Shown: positions 1 through 7,840 of the stretch, one piece after another
How positions within the stretch are numbered: position 1 is the first letter of the stretch
Layout of the letters: every line of letters begins with the position of its first letter
Translations under genes and position numbers: made by a program
Origin: Melioribacteraceae bacterium
Lineage (GTDB): Bacteria > Bacteroidota > Ignavibacteria > Ignavibacteriales > Melioribacteraceae
Length of the DNA stretch: 64,000 nt
NCBI GenBank assembly: GCA_015493615.1
Contig: WGCV01000041.1
Location: 62,001-126,000 of the forward strand
Direction: 5' to 3'
The notes under the pieces: model-generated
The model's input: the letters and a program-made list of their open reading frames with translations, nothing else
Database searches by the model: none
What the model was told of the DNA's origin: nothing

Positions 1-1
1 T

Positions 2-1366
2 CAGGACGGTTTAAGCAGAACGATAAACGGAATTACCGCTTCAACCGGAGATGCCGCTATAGTTATTACGGATAATTCAACTTACGCCGGAGGAACAACA
101 ACTCTAAACTGTAATCTTGTTCCTAACGGTGAGATTAGTTTCCAATCGCTGACCGGAACAATCGAATATAATCCGAATGAGTTGGAGTTTATTGATTATA
201 CAACGCAGGAGCTTTTTGCCGACTGTGTATTCCATTTCAGCGAAACCAGTTCTGGGAGAATTACCTACAAAGCAATTTGTCCAGAAGATTCACCGATTAC
301 TTCAGAAGGTACGATGTTCAGTCTGACATTTAAAGTTAAAGAAGAGATGGCTCCGTTGGGAGGCGGAATTATCGCAGTATTCGCTCCAATGTTCACGGCG
401 GGAATTAATGATCCGTTAAATCACGAAGATCTCGGCGTAATAAACTGGACAAACGATGGTTCCGGAAACGCCGGTGAAGGCGACGCTAATTTGGACGATG
501 ATATTGATTTAACGGACTTTTTAGCGACTGTTGACCATTACACATACGGCGGAGATTTTACTCTGACCGGCAACGGGTTTACAAATGCGGATATTGACAG
601 CAACGATGTTGTGGACGCGTGCGACGCTTCTGAGCTTCTTTCATTCCTCACCAACGGATGTTTCCCCGGTGTCTTTGGCGGAAATCAGCCTGCCGGGGGA
701 TTTGTTCCCGCTGCGGTTAACGTTAATCCCGATAATAACGAGGCGACAATCACACTCAACACTTCCGACGCTGAAAATCTGAATAATATGACTATCACAT
801 TTAATTATGATACAACTCAAATAAATTACGAAGCGTTCTCGTCGATTCAAATCGGGAACGGCAATTATGTTCACGCTTCAAGCGTCGCTCCGGGAAAAGT
901 TGTGTTTACGTTCAATGCTCCTACGCAGCTCTCCGGAAATTTTGAGCTTGGCGATATTCTTGTTAATTACACTGATACAAAAGGAGACATTCAGATTCAC
1001 ACTACATATTCCTATGACGGGATCAATCAGATTGAAGGACCGGTAATAACCTTTAATCCTAACGGAGTTGAAGATGAAATTAAACCGACTGCATTTAAGT
1101 TGGAACAGAATTATCCTAACCCGTTTAATCCTTCAACCACGATTAAATTTGCAATTCCTCAAAAGGAATTTGTTTCCCTTAAAATTTACGACATACTGGG
1201 AAGAGAAGTGAAAACACTTTTATCCGAAGATAGAAATGTTGGAACATATTCAGTTAAATGGAACGGAGTTGATAATTCGGGAAACAGAATTTCCTCCGGC
1301 GTTTATTTCTACAGACTAAAAGCCGGCAACTTTACACAAGTTAAAAAAATGGTACTACTTAAGTAA
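2..1366 (+). CDS. T9SS cargo protein with cohesin-like and dockerin-like modules, 5' end missing
   Basis: The frame is open from base 2, so the gene begins outside the window; about 454 residues are visible. In order: a cohesin-like beta-sandwich (the 'NPNELEF' region), a dockerin type I-like pair of Asp-rich loops (GDANLDDDIDLTDF and ADIDSNDVVDACD), a second cohesin-like stretch, then a C-terminal type A T9SS sorting domain containing NYPNPFNPSTTI, 'LGREVKTL' and SGVYFYRL and ending KKMVLLK. The sorting domain predicts export across the outer membrane and surface attachment or release. The catalytic or binding part would be upstream and is not visible. A terminator follows directly, so this is the last gene of its unit. 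Confidence 0.85.
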   Translation, partial: QDGLSRTINGITASTGDAAIVITDNSTYAGGTTTLNCNLVPNGEISFQSLTGTIEYNPNELEFIDYTTQELFADCVFHFSETSSGRITYKAICPEDSPITSEGTMFSLTFKVKEEMAPLGGGIIAVFAPMFTAGINDPLNHEDLGVINWTNDGSGNAGEGDANLDDDIDLTDFLATVDHYTYGGDFTLTGNGFTNADIDSNDVVDACDASELLSFLTNGCFPGVFGGNQPAGGFVPAAVNVNPDNNEATITLNTSDAENLNNMTITFNYDTTQINYEAFSSIQIGNGNYVHASSVAPGKVVFTFNAPTQLSGNFELGDILVNYTDTKGDIQIHTTYSYDGINQIEGPVITFNPNGVEDEIKPTAFKLEQNYPNPFNPSTTIKFAIPQKEFVSLKIYDILGREVKTLLSEDRNVGTYSVKWNGVDNSGNRISSGVYFYRLKAGNFTQVKKMVLLK

Positions 1367-1391
1367 GACTAAGTAGCATTAGCCCCCAAAT

Positions 1392-1419
1392 AAAGGCGTA
1401 CGAAAGTGCGCCTTTTTTA
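1392..1419 (+). terminator. Rho-independent terminator after the T9SS cargo gene
   Basis: The arms aaaggcg (1392-1398) and cgccttt (1409-1415) form a stem that can extend two base pairs inward around a cgaaag loop, and are followed by a T tract. It lies 26 bases past the stop codon. Confidence 0.8.
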
Positions 1420-1563
1420 TTTTCCTATATTTAGGATAAAACGGCTTGCTAAAAGAATGATAAATACTTATTATTATTTAATAAATAAAGGGCTATTGAT
1501 TAAACGTTCATTTTTTTCGGAACTAATGAGACTGTCATTGAACAATATTATAAAGGTTGTAAA

Positions 1564-3411
1564 TTGAGATACTACGGAGCAAAGACAAAAATTTTACCAT
1601 TAATTGAAAGTGTTGTTAAATCAACTGGGGTTAATGGTATATCTAATTTTGTTGACCTTTTTGCAGGAACAACTTCCGTTGGAAGACATTTTAAAAAATT
1701 AGGCTATACCGTTTATTCAAATGATATATTAGAATTTTCCTATGCTTTGTCAAAAACTTATATTGAATTAAATGCACAGCCAAAATTTAACAAATTAAAG
1801 AAACATCTTAATATAATACGAGATGACAATCAACTTATTTTTGATTACTTGAATAATTTAGATAAGAATATTGAAGGATTTATTTATAAGAATTATTCAC
1901 CAAACGGGGGAAGACAATATTTCACAGATGAAAATGCTTTAAAAATAGATACCTTCCGTTATTTATTCGAAGAATGGAAAAAATTAAAATATGTAAATGA
2001 GTTAGAGTATTACTATTTAATTACTTCGCTATTAAGGGCAATTAATTTAGTAAGTAATGTATCAGGGACTTATGCGGCATATTTGAAAAAATGGGACAAA
2101 AGAGCGTTAAAACCGTTATTATTGGAGCAAGTTCCAATAATTGAAAGTACTACTAAAAACAAAGCCTTTAAAAAAGATGCAAATCAATTAATAAAAGAAA
2201 TAAAACCCGATTTATTATATCTTGACCCACCATATAATTCTAGGCAATATGCTTCAAACTATTTTCTTCTTGAATTAATTGCAGAAGGTTGGTTCGAAAA
2301 AGAACCTAAAATTTATGGGAAAACAGGAATGAGAGAATATGAACATCAAAAATCTAAATATAGTTCAAAAGTAAATGCTCTAAATGCTCTTGAAGATTTA
2401 ATTGTAAATGGAGCTAAATCTAAATATATTTTTTTAAGTTATAGTAATGAAGGAATTATTCCTCATCATTCACTGATTAAGGCGTTAGAACGTGTTGGAG
2501 AAGTTGAAGCGCACACTACAAATCACAAAAGATATAAAAGTATTAATCAAACTGTTGAAGATTCACAACTAACATTAGAATTTGTTTATAAAGTTAAACC
2601 GAAAAAAATAGTAAATAAAACAAATAACCTTTCCGGAAAAGAATGGTTACAAAATTCTTTTAGTATTTGGAGAGATTTAGGAAAAACAGAAGAGGAAAAA
2701 AAGTTAAGACATCCTGCGATTTTTACTATTAAATTAGTATCAAAACTTATTGATACTTTTTGTAAACCAACTGGCGGTTTATTGCTTGACCCTTTTGCAG
2801 GTTCTGGAACGGCTTTGATTGCAGGTTTATTAAAAGAAAAAGATGTTATTGGTTTTGATCTAAGCGAAAATTATAAGCATCTTTTCATAGAACGAGCAAG
2901 CAATTCATATAAGTTTAATCCTTATGGATTAGAAGAAAAATATATAGTAAAAGATTCCAGAAAATTGTCGGAAAATTTAGATGAAAATAGTGTGGATTTA
3001 TGTATAACTTCTCCTCCATATTGGGATATACTAAATAGAAAAAGAACAGCAGACAATAAAACTAATATAAATTATTCCAATCAAGACGATGATATTGGAA
3101 ACATTAAAGAATACAACGATTTCCTAAAAGCATTGAAAGATATATCCCAAGAAATATATAAAGTTTTAAAACCTAAAAGTTATTTTATTATGAATGTAAT
3201 GGATTTAAGAAAGAAAAGTAATTTCTATCCATTACATATGGATGTTTCTTTGCTTGCAAGAGAAATTGGTTTTAGTTTTGAAGATATTATAATTTGGGAT
3301 AGACAACCCGAATACAATAATATGAGACCATTAGGATATCCTTATAAATTTATTGTAAATAAGGTTCACGAGTATTTATTAATTTTTAGAAAACCGGAGA
3401 AAAAAACATAA
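1564..3411 (+). CDS. Two-domain DNA methyltransferase (D12-class adenine MTase fused to an SPPY-type MTase)
   Basis: The 615-residue protein carries two complete SAM-dependent DNA methyltransferase cores. The N-terminal core starts YYGAKTKIL and has motif I DLFAGTTSVG near residue 30 and motif IV DPPYNSRQY at 221, typical of D12-class N6-adenine enzymes. The C-terminal core has HPAIFTIKLV (motif X-like), DPFAGSG at 409 and SPPYWD at 483; SPPY is more usual in N4-cytosine enzymes. Two different cores in one chain suggest protection of both strands of an asymmetric site. Translation probably starts at TTG 1564, which gives the expected short lead before YYGAKTK; no in-frame ATG exists upstream. 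It is the first gene of an AT-rich four-gene set. Recognition site unknown. Confidence 0.88.
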   Translation: MRYYGAKTKILPLIESVVKSTGVNGISNFVDLFAGTTSVGRHFKKLGYTVYSNDILEFSYALSKTYIELNAQPKFNKLKKHLNIIRDDNQLIFDYLNNLDKNIEGFIYKNYSPNGGRQYFTDENALKIDTFRYLFEEWKKLKYVNELEYYYLITSLLRAINLVSNVSGTYAAYLKKWDKRALKPLLLEQVPIIESTTKNKAFKKDANQLIKEIKPDLLYLDPPYNSRQYASNYFLLELIAEGWFEKEPKIYGKTGMREYEHQKSKYSSKVNALNALEDLIVNGAKSKYIFLSYSNEGIIPHHSLIKALERVGEVEAHTTNHKRYKSINQTVEDSQLTLEFVYKVKPKKIVNKTNNLSGKEWLQNSFSIWRDLGKTEEEKKLRHPAIFTIKLVSKLIDTFCKPTGGLLLDPFAGSGTALIAGLLKEKDVIGFDLSENYKHLFIERASNSYKFNPYGLEEKYIVKDSRKLSENLDENSVDLCITSPPYWDILNRKRTADNKTNINYSNQDDDIGNIKEYNDFLKALKDISQEIYKVLKPKSYFIMNVMDLRKKSNFYPLHMDVSLLAREIGFSFEDIIIWDRQPEYNNMRPLGYPYKFIVNKVHEYLLIFRKPEKKT

Positions 3412-3782
3412 CAAATCAAGAATTTTTAAATTGTTTGAATTATTTAACATCTATACATTATAATGTATGGATAGAAGTTGAAATGCGTCATAAAGATAAA
3501 ATACGCTTTGATACTCAATACACTCAATATACAGGATTAAACGTTCCTACAAATACTTCAACTTATCCTTATTATGTCTGGTCACCAGATGCTGACCCAA
3601 ATTCAAAATGGGGAATTGAATTAAGGTTATATTATATATCAGATGAAAATACTCCACACGAATTATTAAATATCTCAAGTAATAATAATAGACACGGATA
3701 TGAGAATTTTGATAAAAGAATTAATAACAACGAATTTATTTGGAAACTTTTTCAAAATGGATTTAGATTAGGCCAAAATTAA
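3408..3782 (+). CDS. Small unknown protein of the restriction-modification-like operon
   Basis: About 124 residues with no family I recognise. It is polar and aromatic-rich (for example TQYTQYTGLNV and YPYYVWSPDADP), with no signal peptide or membrane segment. The start is uncertain. The frame is open back to an ATA codon at 3408 that overlaps the methyltransferase stop (ATAA) and lies 8 bases after GGAG (3396-3399), an ideal ribosome-site distance; the first conventional start is TTG at 3435 with only a weak site. The ATA reading gives a start of ITNQEFLNCLNY. The gene ends 2 bases before the next ATG. Its position between methyltransferase and nuclease genes suggests a specificity, control or nuclease-subunit role, but this is guesswork. 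Confidence 0.6.
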   Translation: MTNQEFLNCLNYLTSIHYNVWIEVEMRHKDKIRFDTQYTQYTGLNVPTNTSTYPYYVWSPDADPNSKWGIELRLYYISDENTPHELLNISSNNNRHGYENFDKRINNNEFIWKLFQNGFRLGQN

Positions 3783-3784
3783 TT

Positions 3785-4678
3785 ATGGAAAAGAACAAAA
3801 TATCAAATTTTTTAACTCCTGATATTTCATATTTATTGGGACTAATAACAGGAAGAGGAGAAATACAATATTCAGCCGAAATTAAAAAAATAGTCATAGA
3901 CTTTGAATATAAAGCGCTACAATCAAAGGCTATAACAAAAATTTTTGACCAGAAATTACATATTCAAACAAGCCTTGACAGTGTTGTTGTAAGACTTCAA
4001 AATATAGGAATTGATGTTAGGAAAGACGTATCTGATAACAAAATAACGCTTGTTTTAAAGTGGGAAAAAGAAGATATATCTTGGCTGTTTATTAAGTTTT
4101 TAATTAATGGAACACGGTTTAGTTATCACGATTTTTTAATTCCTGAACCAATTTTTGAAACATCAGATACAAATAAAAAAGAATTCTTACGAGGTTTATC
4201 TGATGTAACAGCTTATGTAAGAAACTCAAATAGGGACCAAAGAGGAAAACATCGAGTATATATTGAAATTTCAAATAAAAATTGGCTTTTACCACCTCAA
4301 ATTTGCCAATTATTACAAGGATTAGATGTTGCTGTTCAATATATTGGATATGGACATCCCAATATTAGAGACCCGAAAGCAAAATCAGCTTCAACATCTT
4401 GGGCAAAAGAACACCAAATTAAAATTTATGCAGAAGACTTTGAAAAAATAGGGTTTTATATTTCGCATAAAAATGAAGCACTTGAAGAATTATCAAACTA
4501 TAACAAAGAAAATTTTTCAAATAGACAAAAAATTTGTGACGGAACAACAAACCGAAAAGTAACAAAAATGCCTCATCCTCACGAAACACACGAAAAATTA
4601 CCGAATGTGTTGCAAGGGAAACATTTTAATGGATTTAAAGAAATTTGTAAAAATTTGGGTTGCTATAAACAGAAATAA
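3785..4678 (+). CDS. LAGLIDADG-fold protein (homing-endonuclease-like)
   Basis: A 297-residue protein with two LAGLIDADG-like helices, SYLLGLITGRGEI near residue 15 and EFLRGLSDVTAYV near 133, about 118 residues apart, as in two-domain monomeric LAGLIDADG proteins. Beta-strand-rich stretches follow each helix (KIVIDFEY and HRVYIEIS). The usual acidic residue of each motif is shifted or replaced (TGRGE and SDVTA), so activity may be altered or lost. The C-terminus has a His/Cys-containing tail (MPHPHETHEKLP and KEICKNLGC). It is not inside an intron or intein: it is a free-standing gene in tight order with a methyltransferase and a PD-(D/E)XK nuclease, which suggests a DNA-recognition or cleavage role in restriction. 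The family call is by motif only. Confidence 0.65.
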   Translation: MEKNKISNFLTPDISYLLGLITGRGEIQYSAEIKKIVIDFEYKALQSKAITKIFDQKLHIQTSLDSVVVRLQNIGIDVRKDVSDNKITLVLKWEKEDISWLFIKFLINGTRFSYHDFLIPEPIFETSDTNKKEFLRGLSDVTAYVRNSNRDQRGKHRVYIEISNKNWLLPPQICQLLQGLDVAVQYIGYGHPNIRDPKAKSASTSWAKEHQIKIYAEDFEKIGFYISHKNEALEELSNYNKENFSNRQKICDGTTNRKVTKMPHPHETHEKLPNVLQGKHFNGFKEICKNLGCYKQK

Positions 4679-4685
4679 TAATATT

Positions 4686-5168
4686 ATGTATAAATCAGAA
4701 ATAGAGATGTATCCCGATATTATTCAATGGTTAGATAAACGATTGAATGAAAAATATGCAAATAAAGCAAAAAGAATAATCGTATTAGATACCCACGATA
4801 GTGATTTATCAAATTTTATAATGAAACTTAATTACCAGAAATTTTTTCCAGAATTTACAACTTATAAAATTAGGCAAGATATTACAGGTTTTATTGAATA
4901 CGAAAATAAAATTGACTTGGTATTTGTTGAGTGTAAAAATACAAAACTAAATTTAATTAATTTGTCTCAATTAATAGGTTATTCTTGTATTGCATTGCCT
5001 ATATTTTCAATATTAATTGCTCCGCAAGGAATGGGGACAACATTATCAAAATTACTAAATTCATTTAACAGAAAAGATATTTTAGAGTTTAGACCAAATC
5101 GGAAAATTCAAGTGTTAAAATGGGATTATAACAAAAAAGATATTGATAGAATGAATAGCATAGTTTAA
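4686..5168 (+). CDS. PD-(D/E)XK-family nuclease, candidate restriction endonuclease
   Basis: A 160-residue protein from ATG 4686, chosen over an earlier in-frame ATG at 4605 that would lie inside the preceding gene. The motif series fits the PD-(D/E)XK fold: a helix with Glu (KSEIEMYPDIIQWL), DITGFI, then after about 17 residues FVECK (the ExK motif), followed by LSQLIGY, the Gln/Tyr motif seen in RecB-like nucleases. It closes the four-gene AT-rich operon that starts with a DNA methyltransferase, 7 bases after the LAGLIDADG-like gene, so it is the most likely cleaving subunit. Small size suggests it acts as a dimer or with its neighbours. It could instead be a solitary repair or Vsr-like nuclease. 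Confidence 0.7.
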   Translation: MYKSEIEMYPDIIQWLDKRLNEKYANKAKRIIVLDTHDSDLSNFIMKLNYQKFFPEFTTYKIRQDITGFIEYENKIDLVFVECKNTKLNLINLSQLIGYSCIALPIFSILIAPQGMGTTLSKLLNSFNRKDILEFRPNRKIQVLKWDYNKKDIDRMNSIV

Positions 5169-5233
5169 TCAATATAAAAAACATTTTGGTAAGTCGAACG
5201 AACCTATAAGCATACATTAAAGATAAAATTATA

Positions 5234-5269
5234 AAAAAAGCTTGATTAAAAAATTAACCAAGCTTTTTT
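5234..5269. terminator. Bidirectional terminator between the R-M-like island and tRNA-Gln
   Basis: Arms aaaaaagcttg (5234-5244) and caagctttttt (5259-5269) form an 11-bp perfect stem with an A run on one side and a T run on the other. It can end both the plus-strand island operon and the minus-strand tRNA transcript. Confidence 0.8.
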
Positions 5270-5270
5270 G

Positions 5271-5343
5271 CTGCCCTGCCAGGACTCGAACCTGGAGACT
5301 TCTGATCCAGAGTCAGACGTGTTGCCAATTACACCACAGGGCA
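5271..5343 (-). tRNA. tRNA-Gln (anticodon CTG)
   Basis: The reverse complement folds as a 73-base cloverleaf: acceptor TGCCCTG/CAGGGCA with discriminator G, D-arm with the loop TAATTGG, anticodon stem TCTGA/TCAGA around the loop CTCTGGA (anticodon CTG, reading CAG), and a T-arm with GGTTCGAGTCC. CCA is not encoded. Its 3' end faces the AT-rich island. Confidence 0.93.
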
Positions 5344-5544
5344 ATTTTTAAGAATCCAAATATATTGAAGCAGAATTGTAAAATCAACTAAAATAATCAA
5401 TCGGGAAAATATCTTTCTGAATTTTTTCGATGATGCTGAATTTAGAACATTTTTTATTGCGCTGCTTGAAAGTCCAAACTAAAATTTTTATTCTTGTAAA
5501 GGTATTTTACTTCCTTATTTTATTCACATAAAACGGCGCATCGA

Positions 5545-7836
5545 ATGAATAGACTGAAATTTTATCTCCCTATATTTATAACTGTCATATTTTTAATTTT
5601 TGGATGTAAAACCGAAATGAATCAATATCAAAAGGTGAATCTCGATAGAGCATGGAAATTCAAGACAGGCGATAATCTTAAATATTCCGCTCCCGATTTT
5701 AATGATTCGGACTGGGAAGAGATTAATGTTAACCAAACTTGGAATAAACAAGGTTATAAAAAATACGAGGGTTTTGCCTGGTACAGAATTCATGTTGTAA
5801 TTCCCGCTTCTCTTAAGAAAAATCCTTCTCCGAATGACAGTCTTATTTTTAATCTCGGGAAAATTGACGATTTCAATCAATTCTTTTTGAACGGGCAATT
5901 AGTCGGGGAAAATCTGAATAATACAACAGCTGATAAAAAAGTAACCGATGATTTTAAGAATCTCAAAGAATCTTATTGGGATGTTCCTCGAAGATATTCT
6001 TTATCGATTGACAATCCTTTAATCAAATGGGATAAGGAAAATGTAATTGCTGTAAGAGTTTTCGATTGGGGCGTTGCGGGAGGAATTTACTCAGGCGGAC
6101 TAAATATTACCACTCCGAAATTTAGCGACTATCTTAAAATCATTCCCGCAAAAGATGGAGCTGAAAATATCAGAAAAGTATCGTTGCAGAACATTTCTAA
6201 ATCTTATGAAATTAAAGGTGATTTTACGATTGAAGTTCTTAACAATATTTCTGACAGAAAATCATACGAGCGTAAATTTCATGTGAAAATGAATCCGGGC
6301 GAATCTAAATCCTTTTCATTCCGTTTTGAAAAACCGCACCAATCGACAACTATTAAATACATGTTTGATTTTGACGGAGAGAATTATTCTTCAACTCTTT
6401 CGGAAGGCGTCAAGTATATATTAACTCCGCCGGAAAAAGAAGCTCCTCAAATTAACGGAGCGCTTATTTACGGAGAACGCCCCGGGAAACCTTTGCTTTA
6501 CAAAATTGCAGCTTCGGGAAAACGTCCGATGAAGTTTTTTGCCGAAGGTTTGCCTAAAGGATTAGCGCTTGATCCTGAAAAAGGAATTATCTCCGGTAGA
6601 GTTGAAAGAAAAGGGAATTATAATGTTTTATTAAAAGCTGAAAACGATTCCGGCTTTGACAGTAAAACTTTGGAAATTGTGATCGGAGATAAACTCCTTC
6701 TGACTCCTCCGATGGGCTGGAACAGTTGGAATTGCTGGGGACTGAGCGTGTCGCAGCAGAAAGTTTATGACGCGGCGAAGTCTTTTGTTGAGAGCGGTTT
6801 GGCAAATCACGGTTGGACTTACATTAATGTTGACGACGGATGGTCAATATTCGGAAAATCAAAAGAGCGAAAGAGAAAACCAAACGGAGAAATAAGGACA
6901 AATGAGAAATTCCCCGATATGAAAAAACTCGGCAAAGATATTCACGCTCTCGGATTAAAATTTGGGATTTATTCTTCGCCGGGACCACTTACATGCGGTA
7001 AATATACCGCAAGTTACAAGCATGAGTTTCAGGATGCGAAAACTTTTGCCAAGTGGGGAATCGATTATCTTAAATATGACTTATGCACTTACCGGAAATT
7101 AATGAAAGATGTTCATTCCGTAAAGGAGTTAGTTCCACCCTATAAGCTGATGCATAAAGCATTGACGAACAATCTCAACCGCGATATTGCCTATTCAATA
7201 TGCGAATACGGATTAGGAAAAGTTTGGGAATGGGGCGAAAAAGTCGGAGGACAACTTTGGCGGACAACCGGAGATATTTGGGATGACTGGGACAGAATGT
7301 ACGAAATTGGTTTCGGTAATGTTGAAGCGGCTGAATTTTCGGGACCGGGGCATTGGAACGATCCCGATATGCTGATTGTCGGCTGGGTAGGTTGGGGACC
7401 GAATTTGCACGAAACTCGATTAACTCCCGATGAACAATACACACATGTCAGTTTGTGGGCGCTTCGCTCGGCTCCGCTTCTGCTGGGGAATGATTTAACA
7501 AAGCTTGATGAATTTACTCTTAATTTGATTACAAATGATGAAGTAATTGCGATTGATCAGGATAAGCTGGGGCATGAAGCGACTCCCGTTATTAAAAAGG
7601 ATAGTATTGAAGTTTGGATGAAAAATCTTTCAGACGGCAACAAGGCAGTCGGAATTTTTAATGTGTCCGCCGAAAACAGAAATTTCACACTGCCTCTTGC
7701 CGATCTCGGATTTAAGGATTCCGTATTAATTAGAGACGTTTGGAGAGAAAAAAATATTGGTAAATTTGAGAGAAACTATAAAACCGGAATAGCTTCACAC
7801 GGAGTTCAACTAATTAAAATTTTTACCGGGAAATAA
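5545..7836 (+). CDS. GH27 alpha-galactosidase, lipoprotein
   Basis: A 763-residue secreted lipoprotein; the signal peptide ends FLIFGC with Cys21 as the lipidation site. Residues about 30-220 form a jelly-roll carbohydrate-binding/beta-galactosidase-type domain (VNLDRAWKFKTGD and DDFNQFFLNGQLVGE). A putative-Ig (He_PIG) module lies near 300-385 (LPKGLALDPEKGIISGRV). The catalytic barrel starts TPPMGWNSWNCWG near 385. Expected GH27 residues are present: nucleophile D512 in YLKYDLC and acid/base D577 in WRTTGDIWDDW, plus WNDPDM. It should release terminal alpha-galactose (or alpha-GalNAc) from oligosaccharides in the periplasm or at the outer membrane. Galactokinase follows 4 bases later, supporting galactose release. 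Confidence 0.9.
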   Translation: MNRLKFYLPIFITVIFLIFGCKTEMNQYQKVNLDRAWKFKTGDNLKYSAPDFNDSDWEEINVNQTWNKQGYKKYEGFAWYRIHVVIPASLKKNPSPNDSLIFNLGKIDDFNQFFLNGQLVGENLNNTTADKKVTDDFKNLKESYWDVPRRYSLSIDNPLIKWDKENVIAVRVFDWGVAGGIYSGGLNITTPKFSDYLKIIPAKDGAENIRKVSLQNISKSYEIKGDFTIEVLNNISDRKSYERKFHVKMNPGESKSFSFRFEKPHQSTTIKYMFDFDGENYSSTLSEGVKYILTPPEKEAPQINGALIYGERPGKPLLYKIAASGKRPMKFFAEGLPKGLALDPEKGIISGRVERKGNYNVLLKAENDSGFDSKTLEIVIGDKLLLTPPMGWNSWNCWGLSVSQQKVYDAAKSFVESGLANHGWTYINVDDGWSIFGKSKERKRKPNGEIRTNEKFPDMKKLGKDIHALGLKFGIYSSPGPLTCGKYTASYKHEFQDAKTFAKWGIDYLKYDLCTYRKLMKDVHSVKELVPPYKLMHKALTNNLNRDIAYSICEYGLGKVWEWGEKVGGQLWRTTGDIWDDWDRMYEIGFGNVEAAEFSGPGHWNDPDMLIVGWVGWGPNLHETRLTPDEQYTHVSLWALRSAPLLLGNDLTKLDEFTLNLITNDEVIAIDQDKLGHEATPVIKKDSIEVWMKNLSDGNKAVGIFNVSAENRNFTLPLADLGFKDSVLIRDVWREKNIGKFERNYKTGIASHGVQLIKIFTGK

Positions 7837-7840
7837 TTTT

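Noticed and set aside
4605-4685. Longer start for the PD-(D/E)XK nuclease
   Set aside because: The extra 27 residues overlap the LAGLIDADG gene in another frame; ATG 4686 gives clean gene spacing and the expected first helix.
1367-5343. tRNA-associated integrative element with att sites
   Set aside because: No integrase and no duplicate of the tRNA 3' end at the far border were found, so only the composition and orientation argument remains.
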